Translations under genes and position numbers: made by a program
NCBI GenBank assembly: GCA_029261615.1
Contig: JAJDAX010000018.1
Coordinates: 1 to 6,978 of the forward strand
From: Nitrospinaceae bacterium
GTDB lineage: Bacteria; Nitrospinota; Nitrospinia; Nitrospinales; Nitrospinaceae
Direction: 5' to 3'
Length of the DNA stretch: 6,978 nt
Notes under the pieces: model-generated
Seen by the model: the letters and a program-made list of their open reading frames with translations, nothing else
Told to the model about the DNA's origin: nothing
Databases searched by the model: none
Shown: in pieces, positions 1 through 5,794 of the stretch
How positions within the stretch are numbered: the stretch's first letter is position 1
Layout of the letters: the number at the start of each line of letters is the position of its first letter

Positions 1-29
1 CTTTCTTGATCAAATTCAATAAGACCCAT
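1..29 (-). CDS. ftsZ: Cell division protein FtsZ, first nine codons only (cut by window edge)
   Basis: Only the start of this gene is present: an ATG followed by codons for MGLIEFDQE, then the window ends. An open frame directly after ftsA, 17 bp past its stop, is almost always ftsZ, the tubulin-like GTPase that polymerises into the division ring and that FtsA ties to the membrane. The short acidic start resembles the variable N-terminal tail before the FtsZ GTPase core, but nine residues carry no diagnostic motif. The identity therefore rests mainly on position. The start is well supported by a full AGGAGG ribosome binding site five bases upstream. Confidence 0.85.
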
Positions 30-34
30 GTTGT

Positions 35-40
35 CCTCCT
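35..40 (-). promoter_or_regulatory. Strong Shine-Dalgarno site for ftsZ
   Basis: Read on the minus strand this is a perfect AGGAGG, five bases before the ftsZ ATG and inside the 17-bp gap after the ftsA stop. A consensus site fits the high FtsZ-to-FtsA protein ratio known from other bacteria (established for E. coli; inferred here). Confidence 0.85.
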
Positions 41-46
41 TTTTGG

Positions 47-1279
47 CTAAAAAAACTCTTCCGCCCAGCCTTTCATACGGCTGAAAATTTTATCGAATAA
101 ATTGCGACCCTGTATATCTTGAACATTGCCTTGGCGGTGACTGCGCACCCCGTAATGGATCAGGCCCGTGCTCGTAGCAAATACCGGACTGTTCACCACA
201 TCGACCAGCCCGGCAAGCCCAGTGGGTGTGCCTACGCGGACGGGCATTTGAAAAATTTCTTCCGCTAGCACGGCCATACCCCGCAAGCTGGAAGTGCCAC
301 CGGTCAGCACGATGCCTGATGAGATCAGGTCGCGAAAACCGGAAGTTTCAATTTCGTGATTGAGCATCTCAAACATTTCCAAAGTCCGTGCTTCGATGAT
401 CTGGCTCAGGATATGTCTTGAAATGGAAAGATCGTTGCGTCCCCCCACACCCGCTACTTCAATGTGGTCGTCTTCATCGACTAGGGCTGAATAAGCGCAT
501 CCGTGCACGTGTTTGATTTTTTCCGCTTCTGCGTTAGGTGTCCGGAGCCCGATCGCGATGTCGTTAGTCAATTGAGCACCTGCGATCGCGAGCACCGACG
601 TGTGTTTAATAGCACCCTGATAAAAAATGGCGAGGTCCGAAGTGCCGCCACCAATATCGATGAGAGCCACTCCCAGTTCCTTCTCATCAGCCGAGAGCAC
701 TGATTCACTCGATGCCAACTGCTCCAGAACGATGTCGGTGACACCCAGTCCGGCACGGTTGACGCATTTCACTATATTCTGAGCCGAGGTGACAGCAGCG
801 GTGACAATATGGACTTTGGCTTCCAGCCGCACACCGGCCATACCCAACGGGGTTTTTATCCCGTCCTGGTTGTCGACGATGTATTCCTGAGGCAGGACGT
901 GAATGACTTCCCGGTCGAGTGGAATGGCAATCGCCTTTGCTGCTTCAATTACGCGTTCCATATCCTGTGTGTTGATCTCGCGATTTTTGACAGCGATGAT
1001 GCCATGACTGTTAAGACTTTTGATGTGTCCCCCGGCGATGCCGACGAAAACGGACTCAACTTCCATCCCTGCCATCAATTCGGCCTCTTCAACCGCGTGC
1101 TTGATCGATTCGACCGTACTTTCAATGTTGACCACGACCCCTTTACGCAAACCGCGCGAAGGTGCCTGACCGAGCCCGATGATTTCAATGTCACCGTGCG
1201 AACTGACTTCGGCAATAATGCAGCAAATTTTGGTGGTGCCGATATCGAGACCTACCACCAGTTTGTGATGTTTAGACAT
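47..1279 (-). CDS. ftsA: Cell division protein FtsA (actin-like membrane tether of FtsZ)
   Basis: This 410-residue protein has the usual FtsA length. FtsA is an actin-fold ATPase on the inner membrane face that anchors FtsZ filaments and recruits later divisome proteins. Visible motifs are the phosphate-1 loop GLDIGTTK (residues 10-17), the 1C subdomain region (about 85-165), phosphate-2 DIGGGTSDLAIF (208-219) and the adenosine loop GIVLTGGTSSLRG (322-334). The C-terminus, LFDKIFSRMKGWAEEFF (394-410), alternates hydrophobic and charged residues like the amphipathic membrane-targeting helix of FtsA, so the protein looks complete. The ATG start is set by an AGGAGG site 10 bases upstream in the 21-bp gap after ftsQ. 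The stop is TAG, and ftsZ follows. MreB and DnaK share the fold, but the 1C region, the terminal helix and the ftsQ/ftsZ neighbours exclude them. Confidence 0.98.
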   Translation of the reverse strand: MSKHHKLVVGLDIGTTKICCIIAEVSSHGDIEIIGLGQAPSRGLRKGVVVNIESTVESIKHAVEEAELMAGMEVESVFVGIAGGHIKSLNSHGIIAVKNREINTQDMERVIEAAKAIAIPLDREVIHVLPQEYIVDNQDGIKTPLGMAGVRLEAKVHIVTAAVTSAQNIVKCVNRAGLGVTDIVLEQLASSESVLSADEKELGVALIDIGGGTSDLAIFYQGAIKHTSVLAIAGAQLTNDIAIGLRTPNAEAEKIKHVHGCAYSALVDEDDHIEVAGVGGRNDLSISRHILSQIIEARTLEMFEMLNHEIETSGFRDLISSGIVLTGGTSSLRGMAVLAEEIFQMPVRVGTPTGLAGLVDVVNSPVFATSTGLIHYGVRSHRQGNVQDIQGRNLFDKIFSRMKGWAEEFF

Positions 1280-1289
1280 TGGTGCGACC

Positions 1290-1295
1290 CCTCCT
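1290..1295 (-). promoter_or_regulatory. Shine-Dalgarno site for ftsA
   Basis: The minus strand reads AGGAGGGG in the 21-bp gap between the ftsQ stop and the ftsA ATG. The AGGAGG core sits 10 bases from the ATG, slightly long but workable. It fixes the ftsA start. Confidence 0.75.
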
Positions 1296-1300
1296 ATGGT

Positions 1301-2209
1301 TCATACTTTGTGGCGATGACCTGAACCCTTGTGACCGGGTTTCGGCTGAATCACCACTTTGTTGCGAAACGATAAATCGATAATTTCAACACCTTCCCGG
1401 GTAGGGTTAAGGGCGTCGAGGATGATTTTGAAATTTTGAAAACCGGCTTGCACATCATTGGCGGCCATCCGGATTTTTAGACCCTGGTCCCGCGTTGAAA
1501 AAGTCAAAAGGCCAGGCCCATTAATTTCAACCGAGGTGACGGGGTCCGCTTCAAAGAAAGCCAGGCGATTCAAATAATGCATGGCTCTTAATCCTTTAAG
1601 AATTTCGTTGGACACAACCCGTTGTCCCAATTCCGGAGTTTCGCTTGATGTCCCAGTAATCAAAGGCAAATGCAAAAACTTTTTCTGGGCGCGGGTTACC
1701 AGGATTCCGAAATTGTCCATGACATAAATGTCGTCAAGTTGTATGCGTGCATACGGCTTACGCTCTGCTACCTGAATCGTCACCGCGTTTGGCCATTTGC
1801 GTTGCACCGATGCTGCGCTCACCCAGGGATGAGCCGTAAGCCAGTCCGTCAATCCTTCAAGATCGAGCAGAAACAGGTTCTTTCCTTCAACCGGAGGCAT
1901 TGATTCCAGAAGTGACTGCTTGTTCAACCGGTCCAGCCCCTCCATGGAAACTTGTGAGACGGCAAATCGGCTGGAAGATGTCAGAAACAAATAGCCATGA
2001 AAAGCGCCGTAACAAAATGCCAGTATCAGGACACCGCGAGCGAAGGTGTCGGCAGCTGTTTTAAAGAGGGCAGCAAAATCAAGATCGAAAGAACGGATGG
2101 CTGGTTTTTCTTTCTTCCGCGTTTTACTCGCTCTTTTTTTTGGAGCATCCTGCAACCAGCGTTTTCGGCCCGGGTGCGTCAACTTGCGTTCGGCGATTGC
2201 AAAGCTCAT
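1301..2209 (-). CDS. ftsQ: Cell division protein FtsQ (POTRA-domain divisome scaffold)
   Basis: This 302-residue bitopic membrane protein links cytoplasmic and periplasmic parts of the divisome, with FtsB and FtsL as known partners of the family. The N-terminal ~55 residues are cytoplasmic and very basic (Lys/Arg-rich at 15-35). One membrane helix follows at about 57-77. A periplasmic POTRA domain spans about 82-152; it opens with FAVSQVSMEGL and contains the LFLLDLEGL and HPWVSAASVQRKWP signatures. The beta-rich FtsQ domain runs from about 153 to 288. The C-terminus ends in a Gly/His/Lys tail (290-302). The ATG overlaps the ddl stop as ATGA, and a GGAGGAGG site lies just upstream, which supports this start and suggests translational coupling to ddl. 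Family sequence conservation is low, so the call rests on architecture plus position between ddl and ftsA. Confidence 0.96.
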   Translation of the reverse strand: MSFAIAERKLTHPGRKRWLQDAPKKRASKTRKKEKPAIRSFDLDFAALFKTAADTFARGVLILAFCYGAFHGYLFLTSSSRFAVSQVSMEGLDRLNKQSLLESMPPVEGKNLFLLDLEGLTDWLTAHPWVSAASVQRKWPNAVTIQVAERKPYARIQLDDIYVMDNFGILVTRAQKKFLHLPLITGTSSETPELGQRVVSNEILKGLRAMHYLNRLAFFEADPVTSVEINGPGLLTFSTRDQGLKIRMAANDVQAGFQNFKIILDALNPTREGVEIIDLSFRNKVVIQPKPGHKGSGHRHKV

Positions 2210-3147
2210 GAGTCCGCCTCCTCCGGATAATCCAACTGCGCGGTTTTTGCAATTTCCAGAACCAGCGCATCAAAATCGAGGCCGCCTTCTTTAGCCGCCA
2301 TAGGTAACAGGCTGAGCGGTGTCATGCCAGGGATTGTATTCATCTCCAATACGTAGGGCACGCCTTCCGGAGACAGAATGACATCCACTCTCGGGAAACC
2401 CCGTCCGCGTAAAACGCGGAAAGTATCGCGTGCTACCTTGTGGCAGGCCGCCTCTTCTTCTTTAGAAATTGAGGCTGGGCATTCGTATTCTGTTTTCCCT
2501 TCGGTGTATTTGGATTCAAAATCGTAAAATCCGGATTTTGGTTTTATGTGCACCACTGGCATCGGCTCTCGCTCTCGCATGCCAATTGCCAACAGTTTGC
2601 CGTCGATGAATTCCTCGACCAACACTTCCTCTGAAAGTTCGAAAGCCAGATTCATGGCTGGTTCCCACTCCGATTCTGTTCTCACAATGCTGACACCGAT
2701 GCTCGACCCCTGATCCGAGGGTTTGACCACAACGGGCAAGGGAAGCGATTGTGTTCCAGGTTTTCGGCTTTCACGATAGTGCACTTCATATCGAGGTGTT
2801 GGTATTCCCGCTTGATCCAGCAAATGTTTGGTCGCTACCTTGTTGTAGGCGAGAGCACTGCCCAGTACACCGGAACCGGTGTAGGGAATTCGCTGACATT
2901 CCAGCATGCCCTGTATCGCTCCGTCTTCGCCGAAAGTTCCGTGCAGCGCAATGAATGCCAGGTCGGGATTGATTTCAGCCAGTTGGGTTGCGACATTTCG
3001 GTCAACATCCACCCTCACTGCCTCATATCCCTGACGCTGGAGCGCTCCGAGGATCTCGGCGCCGGTGGTCAACGAGACTTCCCGTTCAAACGAGAGGCCG
3101 CCCATGAGCACTGCAATGTTTTTATCTTTTAGCGAATCCACTTCCAC
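2206..3147 (-). CDS. ddl: D-alanine--D-alanine ligase (GTG start)
   Basis: This 313-residue ATP-grasp enzyme joins two D-alanines in the cytoplasm to make the dipeptide that MurF adds to the peptidoglycan stem. It opens with NIAVLMGGLSFEREVSL (residues 10-26), holding the conserved Glu (E21) near the first D-Ala. HGTFGEDG (69-76) and IPYTGSGVLGSALAYNK (87-103) follow. The ATP-grasp loop is VVKPSDQGSSIG (140-151). The KY pair at 213-214 matches Lys215/Tyr216 of E. coli DdlB, arguing for D-Ala rather than D-lactate specificity. Metal ligands are D255, E268 and N270 in RVDV and LEMNTIPGMT. Length is close to DdlB (306). The start is GTG at 3147, chosen because GAAAGG lies five bases upstream; a second GTG two codons on would be 11 bases away. 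A structured 137-bp gap precedes the gene, and its stop overlaps ftsQ. Confidence 0.97.
   Translation of the reverse strand: MEVDSLKDKNIAVLMGGLSFEREVSLTTGAEILGALQRQGYEAVRVDVDRNVATQLAEINPDLAFIALHGTFGEDGAIQGMLECQRIPYTGSGVLGSALAYNKVATKHLLDQAGIPTPRYEVHYRESRKPGTQSLPLPVVVKPSDQGSSIGVSIVRTESEWEPAMNLAFELSEEVLVEEFIDGKLLAIGMREREPMPVVHIKPKSGFYDFESKYTEGKTEYECPASISKEEEAACHKVARDTFRVLRGRGFPRVDVILSPEGVPYVLEMNTIPGMTPLSLLPMAAKEGGLDFDALVLEIAKTAQLDYPEEADS
2217..2224 (-). promoter_or_regulatory. Shine-Dalgarno site for ftsQ, inside the ddl 3' end
   Basis: The minus strand reads GGAGGAGG within the last codons of ddl, with its AGGAGG core seven bases before the ftsQ ATG. The ftsQ start overlaps the ddl stop by four bases (ATGA). 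Ribosomes finishing ddl could therefore re-start directly on ftsQ. Confidence 0.8.
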
Positions 3148-3152
3148 TTTTG

Positions 3153-3158
3153 CCTTTC
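3153..3158 (-). promoter_or_regulatory. Shine-Dalgarno site deciding the ddl GTG start
   Basis: The minus strand reads GAAAGG five bases before the GTG at 3147. It selects this GTG over the one at 3141, where spacing would be 11 bases. The AAAGG part is complementary to CCTTT at 3202-3206, which abuts the outer edge of the upstream hairpin, so the site might be masked in the folded RNA (inference). Confidence 0.65.
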
Positions 3159-3166
3159 AAAACTGG

Positions 3167-3201
3167 GGTCCGCCCCGGCCTCGGGTCAGGAGGCCGGGAC
3201 C
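3167..3201 (-). repeat. GC-rich hairpin in the murB-ddl gap
   Basis: An inverted repeat pairs CCGGCCTC (3175-3182) with GAGGCCGG (3190-3197) perfectly over 8 bp, with a 7-base loop. An outer GGTC (3167-3170) pairs with GACC (3198-3201) after a four-base bulge. On the transcribed strand only a short TTTT follows (3162-3159), after a few intervening bases. That is too weak for a confident intrinsic terminator, and a full stop here would silence ddl-ftsQ-ftsA-ftsZ unless a promoter lay further down. An attenuator, an RNA-stability element or a dispersed palindromic (REP-like) repeat are all possible. Confidence 0.7.
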
Positions 3202-3284
3202 AAAGGAAGGAGGGTAACCTTTGATTCGCGGACCATGAAAAATTACTTTTCAAAACCTTCGTGGTTATACCGGGATGACCGGAT

Positions 3285-4211
3285 TCACCAGTCTCCGGCG
3301 ATGATGACTTCTGTTTTCAACTCCACATCGAATTGTTCTTTAACAGTTGCCTGCACATGTTCGATTACTTCGCGTACATTTTCGGCACTGGCCTCGCCTT
3401 TGTTCACAATAAAGTTGGCGTGTTTGATTGAAACGGACGCTTCGCCAATTGTGTAGCCTTTGAGTCCGGCTTGTTCGATCAATTGCCCGGCTTTTCCCCC
3501 TTCCGGGTTTTTAAATACTGATCCCGAATTGGGGAGAGACAAGGGCTGGGTCTGGCTACGTTTTTTCAGGTAATTGTCAATACGACCGTGTATTGCTGCA
3601 GCGTCTCCGGATTTTAATTTCAATTCAGCATGCACGATGACGCATGGTTTTTCAGGAAATGTGGTGTTGCGGTATTCAAAAACCAGTTGCTCGCGATCGT
3701 AGGTCACCAGGTCGCCGTCTTCCTTTGAAATCGTAACGCTTTGAACCACGTCTCCGATTTCGGTGCCTTCTGCTCCCGCGTTCATGATGAGTGCTCCGCC
3801 TAAAGAGCCGGGAACGCCCACAAGATTTTCGATTCCAGTCAGGCCATATTTCGCGGCAAATTTTGCAAGGTACGACATTTTCACACCAGCCCCTATCTTG
3901 AGGGTGGCGCATTCTTCACCTTGTTCATTAGTGAAAAACTCTGGAAGGGCAATTTTTTTGAACCCGCGTTTCAGGGACACCACAATGCCGCGTACTCCCT
4001 TATCGCTGACCAGCAGGTTGGATCCCTCCCCGAGAAAAAATAGAGGCGTTTCACCGTGATTGCGCAGGATCAGTTTCAGATCATCAAGGTCCTGCGGCAA
4101 AATGTAGAGGTCCGCCGGCCCACCGACCCGGAGGGACGTGTGCTGGGACATCATTTCGCTGGACCTGACCTCTCCCTTAATCTGGTTGAGCCAATGGCTG
4201 GACTGGGTCAT
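3285..4211 (-). CDS. murB: UDP-N-acetylenolpyruvoylglucosamine reductase (MurB)
   Basis: MurB is the cytoplasmic FAD enzyme that uses NADPH to reduce UDP-GlcNAc-enolpyruvate to UDP-MurNAc. With the start used here it has 308 residues, normal for the family. Motifs are RVGGPADLY (28-36), GEGSNLLV (61-68) and the FAD-binding GVPGSLGGALIMNAGAEG (132-149). YRNTTF (180-185) is the YRxSxF-like signature of type II enzymes. LPNSGSVFKNP holds the proton-donating Ser (S231), and a conserved C-terminal Glu (E301) lies in LKTEV. The start is uncertain. ATG 4211 gives the family-typical opening (WLNQIKGEVR) but has only a poor ribosome binding site. The frame stays open upstream to ATG 4346, which overlaps the murC stop as TAATG, has AAAAGGA nine bases ahead, and would add 45 residues. 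I kept the shorter form because the extension is Arg/Ser/Thr/Gln-rich with a single acidic residue and matches nothing I know in MurB. Confidence 0.93.
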   Translation of the reverse strand: MTQSSHWLNQIKGEVRSSEMMSQHTSLRVGGPADLYILPQDLDDLKLILRNHGETPLFFLGEGSNLLVSDKGVRGIVVSLKRGFKKIALPEFFTNEQGEECATLKIGAGVKMSYLAKFAAKYGLTGIENLVGVPGSLGGALIMNAGAEGTEIGDVVQSVTISKEDGDLVTYDREQLVFEYRNTTFPEKPCVIVHAELKLKSGDAAAIHGRIDNYLKKRSQTQPLSLPNSGSVFKNPEGGKAGQLIEQAGLKGYTIGEASVSIKHANFIVNKGEASAENVREVIEHVQATVKEQFDVELKTEVIIAGDW

Positions 4212-4345
4212 GGATTTTCTCTTATAAAGGGTCCGGCCCAGGATGGTCCGGGACGATTGCGAAGCGGTTGCATGCTGAGCCGGTTGCCCGTATGCCTGCA
4301 GATGGGCAAAGCGGAAGAGACGGGTTTTCCAGGTTTCCTGTAGCA
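4212..4345 (-). other. murC-murB junction: spacer or N-terminal extension of MurB
   Basis: This stretch is either an untranslated spacer or codons 1-45 of a longer MurB starting at ATG 4346. For translation: the TAATG overlap with the murC stop, AAAAGGA at 4356-4362, and an open frame throughout. Against: 45 residues with one acidic residue and many Arg, Gln, Ser and Thr, and no counterpart in the MurB fold. It contains two GGTCCGG copies (4230-4237 and 4246-4252, plus strand) and TTTATAAGAG just before ATG 4211, which is promoter-like only by eye. Confidence 0.5.
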
Positions 4346-5758
4346 TTAAAGGTTGTCCTTTTCAGGGTGCCCTTGGCGGAGTGCCTCAGGGAGGTTGGCA
4401 AGCAGGTCTCGCTCCAGTTCCCACACATTCCCGGCGCCCAGGGTCAGGACCACGTCGCCGGGTTGAAGGTTCTGCAGCAAATGGTCCAGTGCGTTCTGAA
4501 CCGTGGGGAGATAGTGAACATCCTTGTGTCCGTATTCCATAACGCCGTCGGCGAGACGCTCCCCGTCAATTCCAGGGATCTTTTCCTCTCCGGCTGGATA
4601 GATATCGAGAACAAGCAGATGATCCGCGTCATTGAATGCGGAGCAAAACTGGTCGAGCAGGTGTTGAGTTCTTGAATAGCGATGTGGTTGAAAAACCACC
4701 ACCAGTCGGCGGTCTGGCCACACATCTTTTGCGGTGGTTAACGTCACCTGGATTTCTGCAGGGTGATGGCCGTAATCATCGACTACGATGAGCGAATCCG
4801 ATTCGTGAATTATTTCGAACCGCCTTTTTACGCCTTTGAAATCCTTTAGAGCCAATGCGATTGCATCGAAAGATAAATTCAACTCCATCCCCACAGCCAC
4901 TGCGGCCAGGGTATTGAGCACATTGTGGCGGCCGGGCGCAACGGAATGAATTCGACCCAGTTCTTCCCCGTGGTGATGCACGTTGAACCAGGTATCTAGT
5001 CCCTGAATTTCAATTGCTCGCGCGGTGTAATCCGCCTGACTGGTCAACCCATAAGTGATGTGTCGTTTTTCAAGTTTCGGGATGAGGGACTGGATATTAG
5101 GATCGTCCAGACATAGAACGGATGTCCCGAAGAAAGGCAGGCGATTGAGGAAATCGAGAAACGCGTTTTTCAAATTGTCGAGTGTTCCGTAAAAATCCAT
5201 GTGTTCTTCGTCAAGTGTCGTTATCACAGCGATAGTCGGAAACAATTTAAGGAATGAACCATCACTCTCATCCGCTTCTGCGACAAGAATCTCGCTTTGT
5301 CCCATCTTGGCGTGGCTGTCCACGCTTTTGAGTCGGCCACCGATGACGACAGTGGGGTCGAGATGGCCTCCGGCTAAAACGGTTGCGACCAGCGAAGTGG
5401 TCGTGGTTTTGCCGTGAGTGCCGGCAATAGCGATGCCGTATTTCATTCGCATGAGTTCTGCCAACATTTCGGCACGTGGGATCACCGGGATCATCCGTCG
5501 ACGCGCTTCCAGCACTTCCGGGTTGTCGGCTTTAACAGCACTGGAAGCCACGACCACCTGGCTTTCAGCTACGTGACTGGCTTCATGTCCGAATAATATC
5601 TTTGCGCCCAGTTGCTCAAGCCGGTCGGTGAGCGGAGTGCGCGACAGGTCGGAACCGGTCACGTCGTATTCGAGGTTGATGAGCACTTCAGCAATGCCGC
5701 TCATGCCCGAGCCTCCAATCCCGATAAAGTGAATGCGTTTTGTGTTGCCGAAAAACAT
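4346..5758 (-). CDS. murC: UDP-N-acetylmuramate--L-alanine ligase (MurC)
   Basis: MurC is the cytoplasmic ATP-dependent Mur ligase that adds L-Ala, the first stem residue, to UDP-MurNAc. It has 470 residues, normal for MurC. The N-terminal UDP-binding domain opens with HFIGIGGSGMSGIAE (10-24), a MurC/Mpl hallmark. The central domain has the P-loop AGTHGKTTT (112-120), EADESDGSF (161-169) and DEEHMDFY (183-190). PGRHNVLN (275-282) precedes the C-terminal domain, which holds KRRFE (311-315), DDYGHHPAEI (327-336), FQPHRYSRT (356-364) and GAGNVW (441-446). The YGHHP and HRYSRT motifs and the dcw position favour MurC over Mpl. The ATG lies 28 bp after the murG stop with only a weak GTGGA-type binding site, just below a hairpin. 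The TAA stop overlaps a possible murB start. Confidence 0.98.
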   Translation of the reverse strand: MFFGNTKRIHFIGIGGSGMSGIAEVLINLEYDVTGSDLSRTPLTDRLEQLGAKILFGHEASHVAESQVVVASSAVKADNPEVLEARRRMIPVIPRAEMLAELMRMKYGIAIAGTHGKTTTTSLVATVLAGGHLDPTVVIGGRLKSVDSHAKMGQSEILVAEADESDGSFLKLFPTIAVITTLDEEHMDFYGTLDNLKNAFLDFLNRLPFFGTSVLCLDDPNIQSLIPKLEKRHITYGLTSQADYTARAIEIQGLDTWFNVHHHGEELGRIHSVAPGRHNVLNTLAAVAVGMELNLSFDAIALALKDFKGVKRRFEIIHESDSLIVVDDYGHHPAEIQVTLTTAKDVWPDRRLVVVFQPHRYSRTQHLLDQFCSAFNDADHLLVLDIYPAGEEKIPGIDGERLADGVMEYGHKDVHYLPTVQNALDHLLQNLQPGDVVLTLGAGNVWELERDLLANLPEALRQGHPEKDNL

Positions 5759-5774
5759 GTTTCATGGTTCCACA

Positions 5775-5794
5775 CCGCCTGATTGTTCAGGCGG
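5775..5794 (-). repeat. Perfect 8-bp hairpin across the murG stop codon
   Basis: CCGCCTGA (5775-5782) and TCAGGCGG (5787-5794) are exact reverse complements separated by four bases, so the RNA can form a tight GC-rich tetraloop hairpin (loop ACAA on the transcribed strand). The 5' arm contains the murG stop codon TGA, and the structure ends 16 bases before the murC ATG. No T-run follows on either strand, so it is not an ordinary terminator. A role in mRNA stability or in murG-murC translation is possible but inferred. Confidence 0.75.

Larger units (their letters stand above)
3148..3284 (-). other. 137-bp murB-ddl intergenic leader
   Basis: This is one of the two longest stretches in the window without an assigned gene. 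On the transcribed strand it holds, in order, an AT-rich segment (about 3237-3260), a 16-codon ATG frame (3236-3186) whose TGA falls in the hairpin loop, the GC-rich hairpin, and the ddl ribosome binding site. I see no convincing sigma70 promoter: TATAAC occurs near 3263-3268 but has no -35 partner at the right spacing. The tiny frame lacks a ribosome binding site and may be chance. Confidence 0.5.

Noticed and set aside
809..1324. 171-codon open frame on the plus strand, antisense to ftsA
   Set aside because: It lies almost wholly opposite a clearly real ftsA, resembles no known protein, and has no ribosome binding site or neighbours on that strand; antisense frames are common opposite conserved genes.
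2749..3132. 127-codon plus-strand frame opposite ddl
   Set aside because: Antisense to conserved ddl catalytic motifs and rich in Cys/Ser/His/Phe, as expected for a non-coding translation.
3159..3201. Intrinsic terminator between murB and ddl
   Set aside because: The stem is plausible, but only four T's follow after several intervening bases, and full termination would cut off essential downstream genes; kept as a hairpin only.
3263..3268. TATAAC on the minus strand as a -10 box for a ddl-ftsQAZ promoter
   Set aside because: The hexamer 17 bases upstream (ACTGGT) does not resemble a -35 box; not supported by eye alone.
4268..4675. 135-codon plus-strand frame opposite the murC 3' end
   Set aside because: Antisense to murC, whose motifs are intact through this region; no domain or plausible start signal.
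5763..5765. Second ATG seven bases upstream of the murC start
   Set aside because: It is out of frame with murC, and the frame does not read into any conserved sequence.
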